A DNA stretch of 64,000 nt from DASWOJ01 sp964250755. Lineage in GTDB: Bacteria; Pseudomonadota; Alphaproteobacteria; Acetobacterales; Acetobacteraceae. The notes below the pieces were generated by a model. It did not search any database and was not told the origin of the DNA. It worked only from the letters and a program-made list of their open reading frames with translations. Location: contig CAXUHB010000002.1 of assembly GCA_964250755.1 (NCBI GenBank), forward strand, positions 372,001 through 436,000, written 5' to 3'. Each line of letters opens with the position of its first letter. The first letter of the stretch is position 1. The translations under genes were made by a program, and so were the position numbers. Below, one piece after another: positions 1 through 8,769 of this stretch.

Positions 1-1
1 T

Positions 2-124
2 GTTGCGTCCCTGTTCGTGACGTCGGGCACCTCCCCGGGCCGTCTGCCCATGCCGGCAGAGGACCTGCTGGAGGCGGGTCTGTTGATCTACCTGGAGTCG
101 TTGGGCCTTGCGGGAAGGGGCTGA
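2..124 (+). CDS. C-terminal fragment of an unidentified protein (runs off the left edge)
   Basis: An open frame enters from the left edge and ends at a TGA at 122-124. The 40 visible residues end in a leucine/alanine-rich amphipathic stretch (AEDLLEAGLLIYLESLGL). That would suit the last helix of a helical protein such as a TetR-type regulator, but nothing diagnostic is visible. It lies 94 bp upstream of the DUF2852 gene on the same strand. Function not assigned. Confidence 0.45.
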   Translation, partial: VASLFVTSGTSPGRLPMPAEDLLEAGLLIYLESLGLAGRG

Positions 125-218
125 GACGGGCGCTCCTATATTTTCGTGAGCGGCATGCTTGACACTAGAAATCGGTGCAGCCGCTTGTAAGTATCCCTCA
201 CATACAAGGAGGGCGGCT

Positions 219-617
219 ATGTTGACGCGTATGGACGAGTTCGGACGGCCGGCTTGGGTGCTGGCGACAGTGGTGGCGTTCTGGGTGTTCTGGCCGCTGG
301 GCCTGGCAACCCTGGCCTACCTGGCGTGGACGGGGCGGCTGAAGACGCTTGCAACCAGTGGGGCAACAGGCGGGGCTGCGGGCGCGCCGGGCAAGTGGTT
401 CAACCTGCGCACGGACGGGCCGGCGTCAGGCGGCAGCGGCAACAAGGCGTTCGACGACTATCGGGCGGAGACGCTGCGCCGGCTGGAGGAGGAGCAGAGG
501 GAGTTCGTGGACTACCTGGACCGGTTGCGCCGCGCCCGGGACAAGTCGGAGTTCGACGGCTTCATGGCGGAGCGCCGCCGCGGCGGTGCGCCGCAGGACG
601 GCGGTACCGCGGTCTAG
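219..617 (+). CDS. DUF2852 family membrane protein
   Basis: A 132-residue protein. An N-terminal hydrophobic segment (about residues 13-35, containing FWVFWPLGLATLAYLAW) is followed by a low-complexity Gly/Ala linker. A conserved charged C-terminal half follows (FDDYRAETLRRLEEEQREF ... FMAERR). This layout and the C-terminal motif match the alphaproteobacterial DUF2852 family, whose function is unknown. I start it at the ATG at 219 because an AAGGAGGG ribosome-binding site lies at 207-214; an in-frame upstream ATG at 159 has none. It is probably anchored in the inner membrane with the charged part in the cytoplasm. Family assignment is from recalled motif similarity. Confidence 0.8.
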   Translation: MLTRMDEFGRPAWVLATVVAFWVFWPLGLATLAYLAWTGRLKTLATSGATGGAAGAPGKWFNLRTDGPASGGSGNKAFDDYRAETLRRLEEEQREFVDYLDRLRRARDKSEFDGFMAERRRGGAPQDGGTAV

Positions 618-692
618 CTGCCTAACCTCACCAAGCATCTCGCGCTCCGGCGGCATGGCATGGGCCAAGCCGCCGGGGCTGTTTTCGGCTGA

Positions 693-905
693 TCAGCCCG
701 CCTTGGGCTTGGTAAAGGCTGGGCGCATTGGGCGGCGGAACCAGGGGATGTGATCGGGGTCCTCGCCCTGCATGGTTACGCTGGACTGCTTCGCTGCGCG
801 CCGTCCACGTCCATCCGTGTTGGCCTCGATCATCTTGCCGAGCCAAAGCAGGGCCGCTGGCATGACCACCAGCAGGAACGTGGCAAGCGCGAGAACCGTC
901 AACAT
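693..905 (-). CDS. Small single-span membrane protein, hypothetical
   Basis: A 70-residue protein with one N-terminal membrane segment (MLTVLALATFLLVVMPAALL) followed by a polar, basic tail ending in KPKAG. An AAGGAGGT ribosome-binding site (complement of 909-916) sits just upstream of the ATG at 905, which is the main reason to call it real. It is convergent with the DUF2852 gene, with 75 bp between the stops. I do not recognise the family. The hydrophobic head and polar tail suggest a small inner-membrane peptide. Confidence 0.55.
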   Translation of the reverse strand: MLTVLALATFLLVVMPAALLWLGKMIEANTDGRGRRAAKQSSVTMQGEDPDHIPWFRRPMRPAFTKPKAG

Positions 906-1111
906 CAAACCTCCTTGCCGCCCCTATCGGGCGGTGACAGGCGGTTACGTAAGCGCCTGGGAGGCTTTGCAACCCCCAGGGGACCTGGCCCTTGCGGCTA
1001 AGCAGGCTTGTGCGGCTTGTTGCATAGGTGGCCGCCGACCGTGCCAGGCCGCGAAAGCCTGCCTACCGCTGTCGCTTCTGCGCCATGCACATGTTGCGCA
1101 GTGTGCGCCAA

Positions 1112-1360
1112 TCAGCCTGCCCTGAAGCCACCGTCGGCGCAGAAGGCGTGGCCGGCAGCATAGGCAACCATATCTGAGAACGGCTAGGCGAGGGTTGCGG
1201 CTGCCTTCTTTCCGACCTGGCCATGCAGCGCAGGGACACCTGCGGCTAAGGCTTCGGCGGCGCCGTCCCGGGCCATGCTACACACCGCGGCGCGTCCGGT
1301 GCCGCTGCCGTCGCTGCCCACGTGGCGGATCTTGCCTGCCATGCGGCCCAGCGGCCGCAT
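1112..1360 (-). pseudogene. Decayed short-chain dehydrogenase: N- and C-terminal ends joined, middle deleted
   Basis: Read on the minus strand from the ATG at 1360, the frame gives GRMAGKI...GSDGSGTGRAA...MARDGAA. This mirrors the N-terminus of a classical SDR, with a degraded TGxxxGxG nucleotide-binding motif. An in-frame TAG follows at 1186-1184. The same frame then gives SDMVAYAAGHAFCADGGFRAG and a stop, which is the typical SDR C-terminus (compare ..YVTGHxLxVDGGF). About 170 residues, including the catalytic Ser-Tyr-Lys region, are missing. The remnant lies directly downstream of the mprF-like gene on the same strand. It accounts for most of the 460 bp between 906 and 1366. Confidence 0.6.
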
Positions 1361-1366
1361 GGGCTG

Positions 1367-3493
1367 CTACTCCGCCGCATCCGCCAGGCTTTTCTGCGCC
1401 AGGCCCGGCAGGAGCGGCAGCAGGCGGGCTAGGTCGCGCTCCGCCACGCAGCAGAGATACTGGCCCGCGGGCGGACCCGTGTCGGGGCCGTCCCGCGCCG
1501 GCAAGGGCAGGCCGTCGGGACCGAGCGGCAGGGCCGTCATGCCGAGGTCGGCATAGACCTTCAGCAGGCCGGTGCCGGCCCGCCATACCGCGGCGCCCAT
1601 GCCTTCCTGCGCCGCAAGGTCGCGCAGGTTCCAAACAGCGGAGGAGCGGTCGCCGATCAGGCCGGCGGGATCGCCCAGGCCGAGCAGCACGCCGCCGGCC
1701 CGGCGGAATGGGATGGCGGCGTCCCCCGCTTCTCCGAGCACGACGCCGTCCGCCTGGGCCGGGGGCATGGCACCGAGGGCGGCGTAGCGGGCGCGGCCCT
1801 CGCCGGGCCAGGGCAGCCATCGGACGCGGCTCGGGCGGATCAGGCGCCACAGGGCAATCAGGGCGAAGCCGACGGCCAGCGCCACGGACAGGCGCAAGCT
1901 GTTAGGCACGTCGCGGGACAACACGACATCCAGCCAGGTGTTGTCGGACAGGCCGCGCAGGCGCGGCTCGAAGGCAGCTAGGGCGACGACGCACAACAGC
2001 AGCGCCAGCAGAGGCAGGGCGGTGCCGATCCGCAGCGGTCCCGCCAGCAGCCGAGCATGGCGGTAGTAGGCGTCCCGGAACGGGGCCACCAGCACCGCCG
2101 CCAGCACCAGCACCCCGGGTATCCAGAGGTTGTCTCCTTGCGCGCCGGTGAAGCCCGCGCCCAGCAGCAGCATAACGAGGGTCGCGCCCCAGGCCAGCGT
2201 GACCCGCTGGGACAGGCCGACGGACAGGACGATCAGTGCCGCGCCGATCAGCGAGGGCACGAACTGGCCGGCGGTCGCGGCCAATTCGGCGAAGTCGGGG
2301 TCTATCCAGGAGAAGTCGGGCCGGTTGTCCAGCAGGCCCACCGCCATCAGCAGCGCGCCGCAGAGCGCGACGGCGCCAGTGGACGCGCCGATGGCGAGGC
2401 TGGGGTCGCTCCATCGGGTCAGAGACTGCAGGCGGGCACCTGGCTGGGACTGGGCAGAGGAACCGCTTCCAACTGCAGGGCTGGTGGCGGAGGAACTCGC
2501 AACGGCTGAGTTGGCGGCGACTGGGGGCTGGCCGCGCTTGGCGACGCCCTGCACCAGCGCGCCGCCACGCAGCAGGATCTCGTTGCCGGCGAACAGCGTG
2601 CCCGCCAGGAACAGAGGGATGATGTAGTAATAAAGGCGGAAGACGACGATGGCGCCCAGGATGGTCGGGGGCTGCAGGTAGGGTTCCAGCCCCAGGAGCA
2701 TCGCGGTGTCGAACACGCCGAGTCCGCCGGGCAGGTTGGCGGCGAGACCTGCGGTGTAGGAGGCGACATAGACGCCGAGGAAGCGGATGTAGGTCAGGCC
2801 CGGGGTGTCAGGCAGCAGCTCGTAGAAGATGGCGGCGGTGACGGCCACGTCCACGGTGGCCAGGGCGACCTGGACAACGGCCATGCGATAATCCGGCAGG
2901 GTGACGGGGTTGCCGAACAGGCGGATGGTGCCGACGAAGCGGGACAGGCTGACGTAGGCGGCGACGATGCCCCACAGGGCCGCGCCGATCAGGTACATGC
3001 CCCAGCGGGGCACGATGCTGCCGAAGAAGGGGATGGCGTCGGGTTCCCAGAACAGGATGATGCCGCCCAGCACCATGCCGCCCAGCCCGAAGGTCAGGCT
3101 GCAGAAGGCGACGACCTTGGCGATCTCGAACGGGGTGAGGCCCCAGTGGGAATATAGGCGGTAGCGCACCGCGGCCCCGGACACCGCGGCGAAGCCCAGG
3201 TTGTGAGACAGGGAGTAGGCGCAGAACGAGGCGAAGGAGACCCGGCCGTAGCTGACCTTGTGGCCGGCATAGATGGTGCCCAGGCGGTCGTAGAAGGTCA
3301 GCACGCCGTAGGACAGGATGGTCCAGACGAAGGACAGCAGGAGGGATTTGGGCGGGATGGCCTCCAGCGCCGTCTTGATGTCGGCGACCTTGAGATGGCG
3401 GAACTCTTTCCAGATGACCCAGATGGCGCCGGCCAGCAGGGCGAGGCCAAGCACGGCGGGAAGCTGGCGGGCGGCCCGCTTGAGGAGGTCCAT
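1367..3493 (-). CDS. mprF: MprF-like lysylphosphatidylglycerol flippase/synthase with a short C-terminal domain
   Basis: A 708-residue multi-span membrane protein. Residues 1 to about 330 form the flippase-type domain (Asn/Gly-rich loops such as SLSHNLGFAAVSG and LAANLPGGLGVFD). A Ser/Ala-rich linker and a second membrane block follow (about 375-560). The last 135 residues match the start of the MprF DUF2156 acyl-transferase domain (ADGVVLG..., GLGDPAG, LLKVYADLG). MprF proteins are usually 840-870 residues, so the second half of the transferase domain is absent. Known MprF moves lysine from Lys-tRNA to phosphatidylglycerol and flips the product. The gene starts 2 bp after the lysyl-tRNA synthetase stop, implying one transcript. 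The start is the ATG at 3493, preceded by GAGG-type sequence within the end of lysK. Whether it still synthesises lysyl-PG is uncertain. Confidence 0.8.
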   Translation of the reverse strand: MDLLKRAARQLPAVLGLALLAGAIWVIWKEFRHLKVADIKTALEAIPPKSLLLSFVWTILSYGVLTFYDRLGTIYAGHKVSYGRVSFASFCAYSLSHNLGFAAVSGAAVRYRLYSHWGLTPFEIAKVVAFCSLTFGLGGMVLGGIILFWEPDAIPFFGSIVPRWGMYLIGAALWGIVAAYVSLSRFVGTIRLFGNPVTLPDYRMAVVQVALATVDVAVTAAIFYELLPDTPGLTYIRFLGVYVASYTAGLAANLPGGLGVFDTAMLLGLEPYLQPPTILGAIVVFRLYYYIIPLFLAGTLFAGNEILLRGGALVQGVAKRGQPPVAANSAVASSSATSPAVGSGSSAQSQPGARLQSLTRWSDPSLAIGASTGAVALCGALLMAVGLLDNRPDFSWIDPDFAELAATAGQFVPSLIGAALIVLSVGLSQRVTLAWGATLVMLLLGAGFTGAQGDNLWIPGVLVLAAVLVAPFRDAYYRHARLLAGPLRIGTALPLLALLLCVVALAAFEPRLRGLSDNTWLDVVLSRDVPNSLRLSVALAVGFALIALWRLIRPSRVRWLPWPGEGRARYAALGAMPPAQADGVVLGEAGDAAIPFRRAGGVLLGLGDPAGLIGDRSSAVWNLRDLAAQEGMGAAVWRAGTGLLKVYADLGMTALPLGPDGLPLPARDGPDTGPPAGQYLCCVAERDLARLLPLLPGLAQKSLADAAE

Positions 3494-3495
3494 CG

Positions 3496-5091
3496 TCAGG
3501 CCGCGTCTGCGACGGTGGGTGCGGCGGCGAGGCGGGATCGGATGAGGTCCACCGTCTCCGCCACGCCGTAAAGGGCCACGAAGCCGCCGAAGCGTGGGCC
3601 TTCGGCCTGGCCGAGCAGCACCTGATACAGGCAGCCGAACCACGCCTTCAGGTCGGGCAGCGGGTGGCGCTTGCCGACGGCATAGACGATGTCCTGGATC
3701 GCCTCGGGCGGCGTGCCTGTTGGCAGGCCCTCCAGCTCGCCGGCGAGGTCCTGCAGCGCCGCGCGCTCGGCATCGGTGGGGACGCGATACTGCTTGGCGG
3801 GACGGACGAAGTCCCGGTAATACGCGATGGCGTGGCCGACCAGGGCGTCGAAGAGCGGGCTGGCGCCGGGCGCGGCGTCCGGGCTGTAGCGGCGCAGGAA
3901 GCCCCAGAGCATGTCGGGGGTCTCGGCGTTCACGACGCTGGCGAGGTTGAGGAGCATCCCGAAGCTGACGGGGGCGGGTGGGCCAGGGTCGCGTCCGGCG
4001 AGTATGTGCCAGGCGGGATTGGTGCGTCGGGCGTTCGCGTCCTGGTCCGCCAGCTTGGCGGCGTTGGCGAGGTAGTCGTCCACGGCGCGGGGGATGGCGT
4101 CGAAGAACAGGCGCTTGGCGCGTCCGGGCTGGTGATACATGAAGCCGGCGAGGCTTTCGGGCGGGGCGTAGCGCAGCCACTCCTCCACCGACAGGCCGTT
4201 GCCTTTGCTCTTGCTGATCTTCTGGGCGTGCTCGTCCAGGAACAGCTCGTAGGTCAGGCTGACGGGCGGAGTGCTGCCCAGGATGGCGCAGATGCGGCTG
4301 GAGAGCTTCACGCTGTCAATCAGGTCCTTGCCGGACATCTCGTAGTCCACGCCCAGCGCGTGCCAGCGCATGGCCCAGTCGGCCTTCCACTGCAGCTTGC
4401 AGGCGCCGCCGGTGACGGGGGTAATGAAGCGCGCCCCGCCATCCGGGTCCTGCCAGGACACGGTGCCGGCGGCTGCGTCCACTTCATCTATGCGGACCTG
4501 CATCACCTGGCCGGTGCGGGGGTGTATGGGCAGGAAGGGGGAGTAGGTGGCCTGGCGGTCCTGCCCCAGGGTGGGCAGGATGGCGGCGACGATTTCGGCA
4601 TGGCGCTCGGCGACTCGCATCAGCGCGGCGTCGAAGCGGCCGGAAGCGTAGTAGTCGGTGCTGGAGGCGAACTCGTAGTCGAAGCCGAAGCTGTCCAGGA
4701 AGGCGCGCAACCGGGCGTTGTTGTGCGCGCCGAAGCTGGGGTGGGTGCCGAAGGGATCGGGCACGCGGGTCAGGGGCTGGCCGATGTAGTTGGCCAGCAT
4801 GTCCCGGTTGGGGACGTTGTCGGGGATCTTGCGGAGGCCGTCCATGTCGTCGCTGAAGGCGAGGAGGCGCGAAGGCTGGCCGGTGAGGGCGGTGTAGGCA
4901 TTGCGGACCCAGGTGGTGCGCGCGACCTCCCCGAAGGTGCCGATGTGGGGGAGGCCGCTTGGGCCGTATCCCGTCTCGAACAGGGCGGCGCCCTTGCCGC
5001 TGGCGTGCAGGCGGGCGGCGACCTTGGCCGCTTCCTCGAACGGCCAGGCCTTCGGGATGGGATCGGTTGCGTTGCGGAGTGTATCGGGCAT
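3496..5091 (-). CDS. lysK: Lysine--tRNA ligase, class I
   Basis: A 531-residue class I aminoacyl-tRNA synthetase charging tRNA-Lys with lysine in the cytoplasm. The HIGH-type signature appears as GPSGLPHIGTF (about residues 43-53) and the KMSKS-type signature as KISKSKGNG. The length and the sequence between the two motifs fit the archaeal-type LysRS common in alphaproteobacteria rather than the class II enzyme. The start is the ATG at 5091. It is the first gene of an apparent two-gene operon with the mprF-like gene, which would use its product, Lys-tRNA. Upstream lies 214 bp of non-coding DNA before a divergent glycosyltransferase gene. Confidence 0.95.
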   Translation of the reverse strand: MPDTLRNATDPIPKAWPFEEAAKVAARLHASGKGAALFETGYGPSGLPHIGTFGEVARTTWVRNAYTALTGQPSRLLAFSDDMDGLRKIPDNVPNRDMLANYIGQPLTRVPDPFGTHPSFGAHNNARLRAFLDSFGFDYEFASSTDYYASGRFDAALMRVAERHAEIVAAILPTLGQDRQATYSPFLPIHPRTGQVMQVRIDEVDAAAGTVSWQDPDGGARFITPVTGGACKLQWKADWAMRWHALGVDYEMSGKDLIDSVKLSSRICAILGSTPPVSLTYELFLDEHAQKISKSKGNGLSVEEWLRYAPPESLAGFMYHQPGRAKRLFFDAIPRAVDDYLANAAKLADQDANARRTNPAWHILAGRDPGPPAPVSFGMLLNLASVVNAETPDMLWGFLRRYSPDAAPGASPLFDALVGHAIAYYRDFVRPAKQYRVPTDAERAALQDLAGELEGLPTGTPPEAIQDIVYAVGKRHPLPDLKAWFGCLYQVLLGQAEGPRFGGFVALYGVAETVDLIRSRLAAAPTVADAA

Positions 5092-5305
5092 GGGTGCAAG
5101 CTAGAAACGGGGTCAGGCCGGGTCAATCGCGGGGAGGCATGGCCAGGGGCGAATCAAGAAAGGGTGCGGGGATTGCAAATCTCCGTCCGGACCTGGAAAA
5201 GTCGGCTGGGGCCAGTGGGCGATCTGCCGGTCCTGCACCCTGCCTTGCCCTGGCGGTCCAGGCGCGCTTGCCGCCGCCGCGCCGCGGGTGCTACCGCCCC
5301 GCGCG

Positions 5306-6073
5306 ATGCTCCTGCACCCCGAAGCCGCCGCCCTGACGCACGCCGACGACGCCGGCCCGCCGCTGGTGTCCGTGGTGGTGCCTGTGCGGAACGAGGGCGC
5401 CAACATACGCCCGCTGATCCGGGAGATCGGCGCGGCGCTGCAGGGCGTCGCGCATGAGATCATCTATGTGGACGACGGCAGCACGGACGACACGGCGGCG
5501 GAGCTGCGTGCGGCGCGGGAGGCGTTGCCGGGCACGCTGGCGCTGCGCCGCCACCGCGCGAGCTGCGGACAGAGCGCAGCCATCGTGACGGGCGTGCGGG
5601 CGGCGCGCGGGCTGTTCATCGCCACGCTGGACGGTGACGGGCAGAACGACCCGGCGGACATTCCTAACTTGCTGGCACGCGCGCAGGCAGCAGATGATCC
5701 ATGGCTGCTGGTCGCGGGGCATCGAACGCAGCGGCGGGACACCTGGGTGAAGCGGCGGACCAGCCGTATCGCCAACGGGGTGCGGGCCGCGCTGCTGCGG
5801 GATGCGACGCCGGACACGGGGTGCGGACTGAAGCTGTTCCGGCGGGCGGCGTTCGCGGAGCTGCCGTGCTTCGACCACATGCACCGCTACTTGCCGGCGC
5901 TGTTCCTGCGGGCGGGGGGGCGGGTGGTGTCGGTGCCGGTGAACCACCGCCCGCGCACGCGGGGGCGCAGCAACTACGGGACCTTGGACCGGCTGTGGGC
6001 AGGGCTGTTCGACTTGATCGGCGTGGCGTGGCTGCAGCGCCGGTGGAAGCGCCCGGTCGTCGAGCAGCCATGA
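5306..6073 (+). CDS. Glycosyltransferase family 2 (dolichol-phosphate-mannose-synthase-like)
   Basis: A 255-residue GT-A fold enzyme. The N-terminal nucleotide-sugar region reads VSVVVPVRNEGANI, with VDDGSTDD about 30 residues later and the metal-binding DGDGQNDP motif near residue 110. TGCGLKLFRR follows in the acceptor region. This pattern is typical of enzymes moving sugar from a nucleotide donor to a polyprenyl phosphate or lipid. The ATG at 5306 is preferred over an in-frame GTG at 5288. The next gene, a TVP38-type membrane protein, begins 10 bp after the stop, so the two are probably co-transcribed. Substrate unknown. It has no predicted membrane span of its own. Confidence 0.85.
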   Translation: MLLHPEAAALTHADDAGPPLVSVVVPVRNEGANIRPLIREIGAALQGVAHEIIYVDDGSTDDTAAELRAAREALPGTLALRRHRASCGQSAAIVTGVRAARGLFIATLDGDGQNDPADIPNLLARAQAADDPWLLVAGHRTQRRDTWVKRRTSRIANGVRAALLRDATPDTGCGLKLFRRAAFAELPCFDHMHRYLPALFLRAGGRVVSVPVNHRPRTRGRSNYGTLDRLWAGLFDLIGVAWLQRRWKRPVVEQP

Positions 6074-6083
6074 TCCCACGGCT

Positions 6084-6764
6084 ATGACCGTGGCAGGGCG
6101 GGTGCTGGCGCAGGCGTGGCGCCCGGCCTTGCTGCTGGCGGGGCTGGTGGGCGCCGGGCTGGCGCTGCGGGAGCTGGGGCTGGACGCGCGCATCGCGGCG
6201 GCAGGGGAGCATGGGCCGCTGGCCTACGTGGCGCTGGGGACGGCGGCCTGTGCCATCGGGGTGCCGCGGCAGGTCGTGGCGTATGCGGGCGGGCTTGCCT
6301 TCGGGTTCTGGCCCGGGGCCGCGCTGGCGCTGGCGGCGGAGGGGCTGGGCTGCGCCGCCGACTTCTTCTGGGCGCGGCTGCTGGGGCGGCGCTGGGCGGC
6401 GGGCTGGCTGGCGCGGCGCGGCGGCGGGCGGCTGGACCGGCTGGACCGGTTCCTGAGCGGGCGGGCCTTCGCGGCGACGCTGACGCTGCGGCTGTTGCCG
6501 GTGGGGAGCAACATTTTGCTCAATCTGCTGGCGGGGGTGTCCGGGGTGGCGGCCGGGCCGTTCCTGCTGGCGTCCGTGCTGGGGTATGTGCCGCAGACCG
6601 CGGTGTTCGCGCTTCTGGGCGGCGGGGTTCGGGTGTCGCAGGGGGTTCAGGTGGGGTTGGCCGTGGCGCTGTTCGCGGCGTCGGCAGCGATGGGGGCGCT
6701 GCTGCTGCGCCGCCGCGCCGCCGCGGATCTGGTGCGCGGCGGCACCGGAGGAGGCCGGGCGTAG
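6084..6764 (+). CDS. TVP38/TMEM64 (DedA-superfamily) membrane protein
   Basis: A 226-residue integral membrane protein with about six hydrophobic segments. The family signature region GVPRQVVAYAGGLAFGFWPG (start near residue 59) and a later RLLPVGSNILLNLLAG are typical of the VTT domain shared by TVP38, TMEM64 and DedA proteins. These are linked to membrane homeostasis and lipid movement. The role here is unknown. It follows the GT2 gene by 10 bp, suggesting a linked function in envelope glycolipids. The C-terminus is a basic RRR tail. It is convergent with the next gene. Confidence 0.82.
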   Translation: MTVAGRVLAQAWRPALLLAGLVGAGLALRELGLDARIAAAGEHGPLAYVALGTAACAIGVPRQVVAYAGGLAFGFWPGAALALAAEGLGCAADFFWARLLGRRWAAGWLARRGGGRLDRLDRFLSGRAFAATLTLRLLPVGSNILLNLLAGVSGVAAGPFLLASVLGYVPQTAVFALLGGGVRVSQGVQVGLAVALFAASAAMGALLLRRRAAADLVRGGTGGGRA

Positions 6765-6789
6765 CGGGGGTCCGGCGGGGACTGCGGGG

Positions 6790-8253
6790 TCAGCCCGGGC
6801 GGTTGGCCCAGGCGGGCTGCGGCGTCCGGACGGGGCGCGCGTCCAGGGCGCGGCGCAGCAGCAGGGCGATCAACACATAGCCGAGGGCGACGCAGGGCAG
6901 GACGTAGCGGGGGATGGCGTAGTTGCTGTAGAGCGGCGCGGCGGCAAGGGCGGCGAGGAAGGCGGCGGCCACCGTGGCCTCCGTCACGCTGCTGCGGCGG
7001 CTGAGCAGGATGAAGGCAGCGGCGGCGGAGCAAAGGGCCAGGAGCGCAGGGTAGAGCGGCACGGCGGCGCGGTAGAGCGACAGGGTGGCCGACGGCTCCT
7101 TCACGATGTTAGGGTAGATTCTCGTCGCGGCCCGGCTATTGAACGAGTCCACGAACCAGCCTTCGAGGGGGCGGTCGGCGCCGCTCTCCGCCACGAAAAA
7201 CTTCCGCCACTCGGCCACGCTGAAGTAGAGCGCCAGCGTGCGAAGATAGACCTTGGCGAATGCGGACGGCTTGCGCTTGAAGGCGTTGGACACGACGGCC
7301 ATGCAGGCCTTGTCCACCTTGACGCTGTATTCGTCATGGTCGCCCAGCTTGTCCATAATGAGCTCCCGCAGGTAGCCCTTGCCGCCCCAGACCTGGGAGA
7401 TGCGCTTGTCGTAGTCGTCCAGATGCAGGTCGTAGTGCTCCTGGTCCGTCATGGGGATGCCGGCGTGGGCGAAGTCCTTCTGGCTCAGGGCGGGCGCGAA
7501 GACGCCCATCAGGAGCGTGCCCGAGATCCTGTTGACGAACGGCGGCCCGGGAAGCTGCTGCGCGAACAGGACGGCGTTGCAGCCGAGCAGGGCGCCGACG
7601 GCGGCGACCGGCAGGAGGGCAGATGCGGCCGCGCGCCAGCGCATCGCCGCCGGGCCGCAGCGGCAGGACCAGGCAAGCATCAGGCAAGCGGCAAGGAGGA
7701 TGACCGGCGCATACGCGAGGCGGATGAAGACGGCGCCAATGGTCAGGGCGAACGAGGCGGCAAGCAGTGCCCACCCGTGCGCGCCGCCACGGAGATAGGC
7801 CGCAAGCGTTCCCGTCAAAATGACGAAGCAGCCCATGCCCCAGAAGTCCGACAGGTAGAACCGGGCGTAGGCCTCCGTCAGCGGGTCCGCCGCGACGGCA
7901 ATGGCGCAGGCTGCTGCCAGCAGGTTTCCCCAAGCGCCTCCAGCGCCTCCGGCCAGCGCGCGGCATTGGACGGCGACCGCAACCAGCAGCGCGCAGTTCA
8001 GCAGAATGTAGGTGACGTAGCTGCGGCTAGCTTCCAGGAGGGCGCCGGCACCGAAGCCGAACGCCCAGGAACGGTCCGGCGGCATCCAGGCGGCGCTGGT
8101 CATGAGGTAGGAGACGGAGTCGCCCTGCATGAACCGCGGCAGGTGATCGGCTGCGAACAGCGCGAGCACGATGAGAACGGGAAGGAGGCGCAGCGCGGCT
8201 GCAAGGTTCGCGGCCCCGCGGGCCGGCGTGCCCGGCGCGGAGGGGTTCGGCAC
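6790..8253 (-). CDS. Polytopic membrane protein, GT-C-glycosyltransferase-like, unidentified
   Basis: A 487-residue protein with roughly ten hydrophobic segments and one large polar loop in the middle (containing DQEHYDLHLDDYDKRISQVW). An acidic motif, GDSVSY, sits just after the first membrane span, where GT-C lipid-sugar transferases carry their catalytic Asp. I infer a GT-C-like fold from this layout only. The GTG at 8253 follows a GGGA ribosome-binding site. An alternative TTG at 8298 would add 15 residues. It is transcribed in the same direction as usg, which ends 147 bp upstream. Function not assigned. Confidence 0.6.
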   Translation of the reverse strand: MPNPSAPGTPARGAANLAAALRLLPVLIVLALFAADHLPRFMQGDSVSYLMTSAAWMPPDRSWAFGFGAGALLEASRSYVTYILLNCALLVAVAVQCRALAGGAGGAWGNLLAAACAIAVAADPLTEAYARFYLSDFWGMGCFVILTGTLAAYLRGGAHGWALLAASFALTIGAVFIRLAYAPVILLAACLMLAWSCRCGPAAMRWRAAASALLPVAAVGALLGCNAVLFAQQLPGPPFVNRISGTLLMGVFAPALSQKDFAHAGIPMTDQEHYDLHLDDYDKRISQVWGGKGYLRELIMDKLGDHDEYSVKVDKACMAVVSNAFKRKPSAFAKVYLRTLALYFSVAEWRKFFVAESGADRPLEGWFVDSFNSRAATRIYPNIVKEPSATLSLYRAAVPLYPALLALCSAAAAFILLSRRSSVTEATVAAAFLAALAAAPLYSNYAIPRYVLPCVALGYVLIALLLRRALDARPVRTPQPAWANRPG

Positions 8254-8400
8254 GGCGTGATCCCTGGTTGGCGCTGGCGGGCGTGCTGCCGCCTGCAAGG
8301 GTGCCGGGCTGTATCAGCCGAGGTGCGGCACGGCAAGGCGCCCGCGTACACCAGCGCACCCCGCTCCTGCCCGGGGCGGGGTGCGGCCCGTCAGCGGCGG

Positions 8401-8661
8401 TCAGTGAAGGTAGAGCAGATGGGGCGTGTGCCTCACGGCTGCCGGGCGGATTGGGCCACCGGCGGCGACCTTAATGGAGTGGAGCTTCCCCTCCAGCTCG
8501 CGCGACCAGAAATCGAGGAAGCGGCGCAGCGCGGGGTAGCGGGGAGCGAGGTCGAGTTCCTGCCAAACATAGGTCTGCAGCAGGCCGGGATGGTCGGGCA
8601 AGTGATAAAGGATTTCGGCGGTGGTGATACGGTAGTCGCGGAGTTGAAGCGCCAGGGTCAT
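8401..8661 (-). CDS. usg: Usg family protein
   Basis: An 86-residue protein that follows the alphaproteobacterial Usg family almost end to end (LQLRDYRITTAEILYHLPDH, LDLAPRYPALRRFLDFW, ELEGKLHSI). The family is named from its position upstream of trp genes in Caulobacter. Its biochemical function is unknown. No trp gene is present here; it is instead divergent from groES across a 254-bp intergenic region. The start is the ATG at 8661. Confidence 0.9.
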   Translation of the reverse strand: MTLALQLRDYRITTAEILYHLPDHPGLLQTYVWQELDLAPRYPALRRFLDFWSRELEGKLHSIKVAAGGPIRPAAVRHTPHLLYLH

Positions 8662-8769
8662 GTGGCAGCCCTTTGCTCGGGGTTACGCGCCATGCGTGTC
8701 GGGCGCGCAGGGCAAGTCTGCAAAATCCGCATGGCAGTTGGGAAGCTGAAAGCGAGCATTGCCAGTACT

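Noticed and set aside
906..1111. Small plus-strand gene in the gap before the SDR remnant
   Set aside because: Frames there lack a ribosome-binding site and show only composition-driven sequence.
3494..4180. In-frame N-terminal extension of the mprF-like gene to 937 codons
   Set aside because: It is an Arg/Pro-rich reading of lysK in another frame; MprF begins at MDLLKRAARQLP at 3493.
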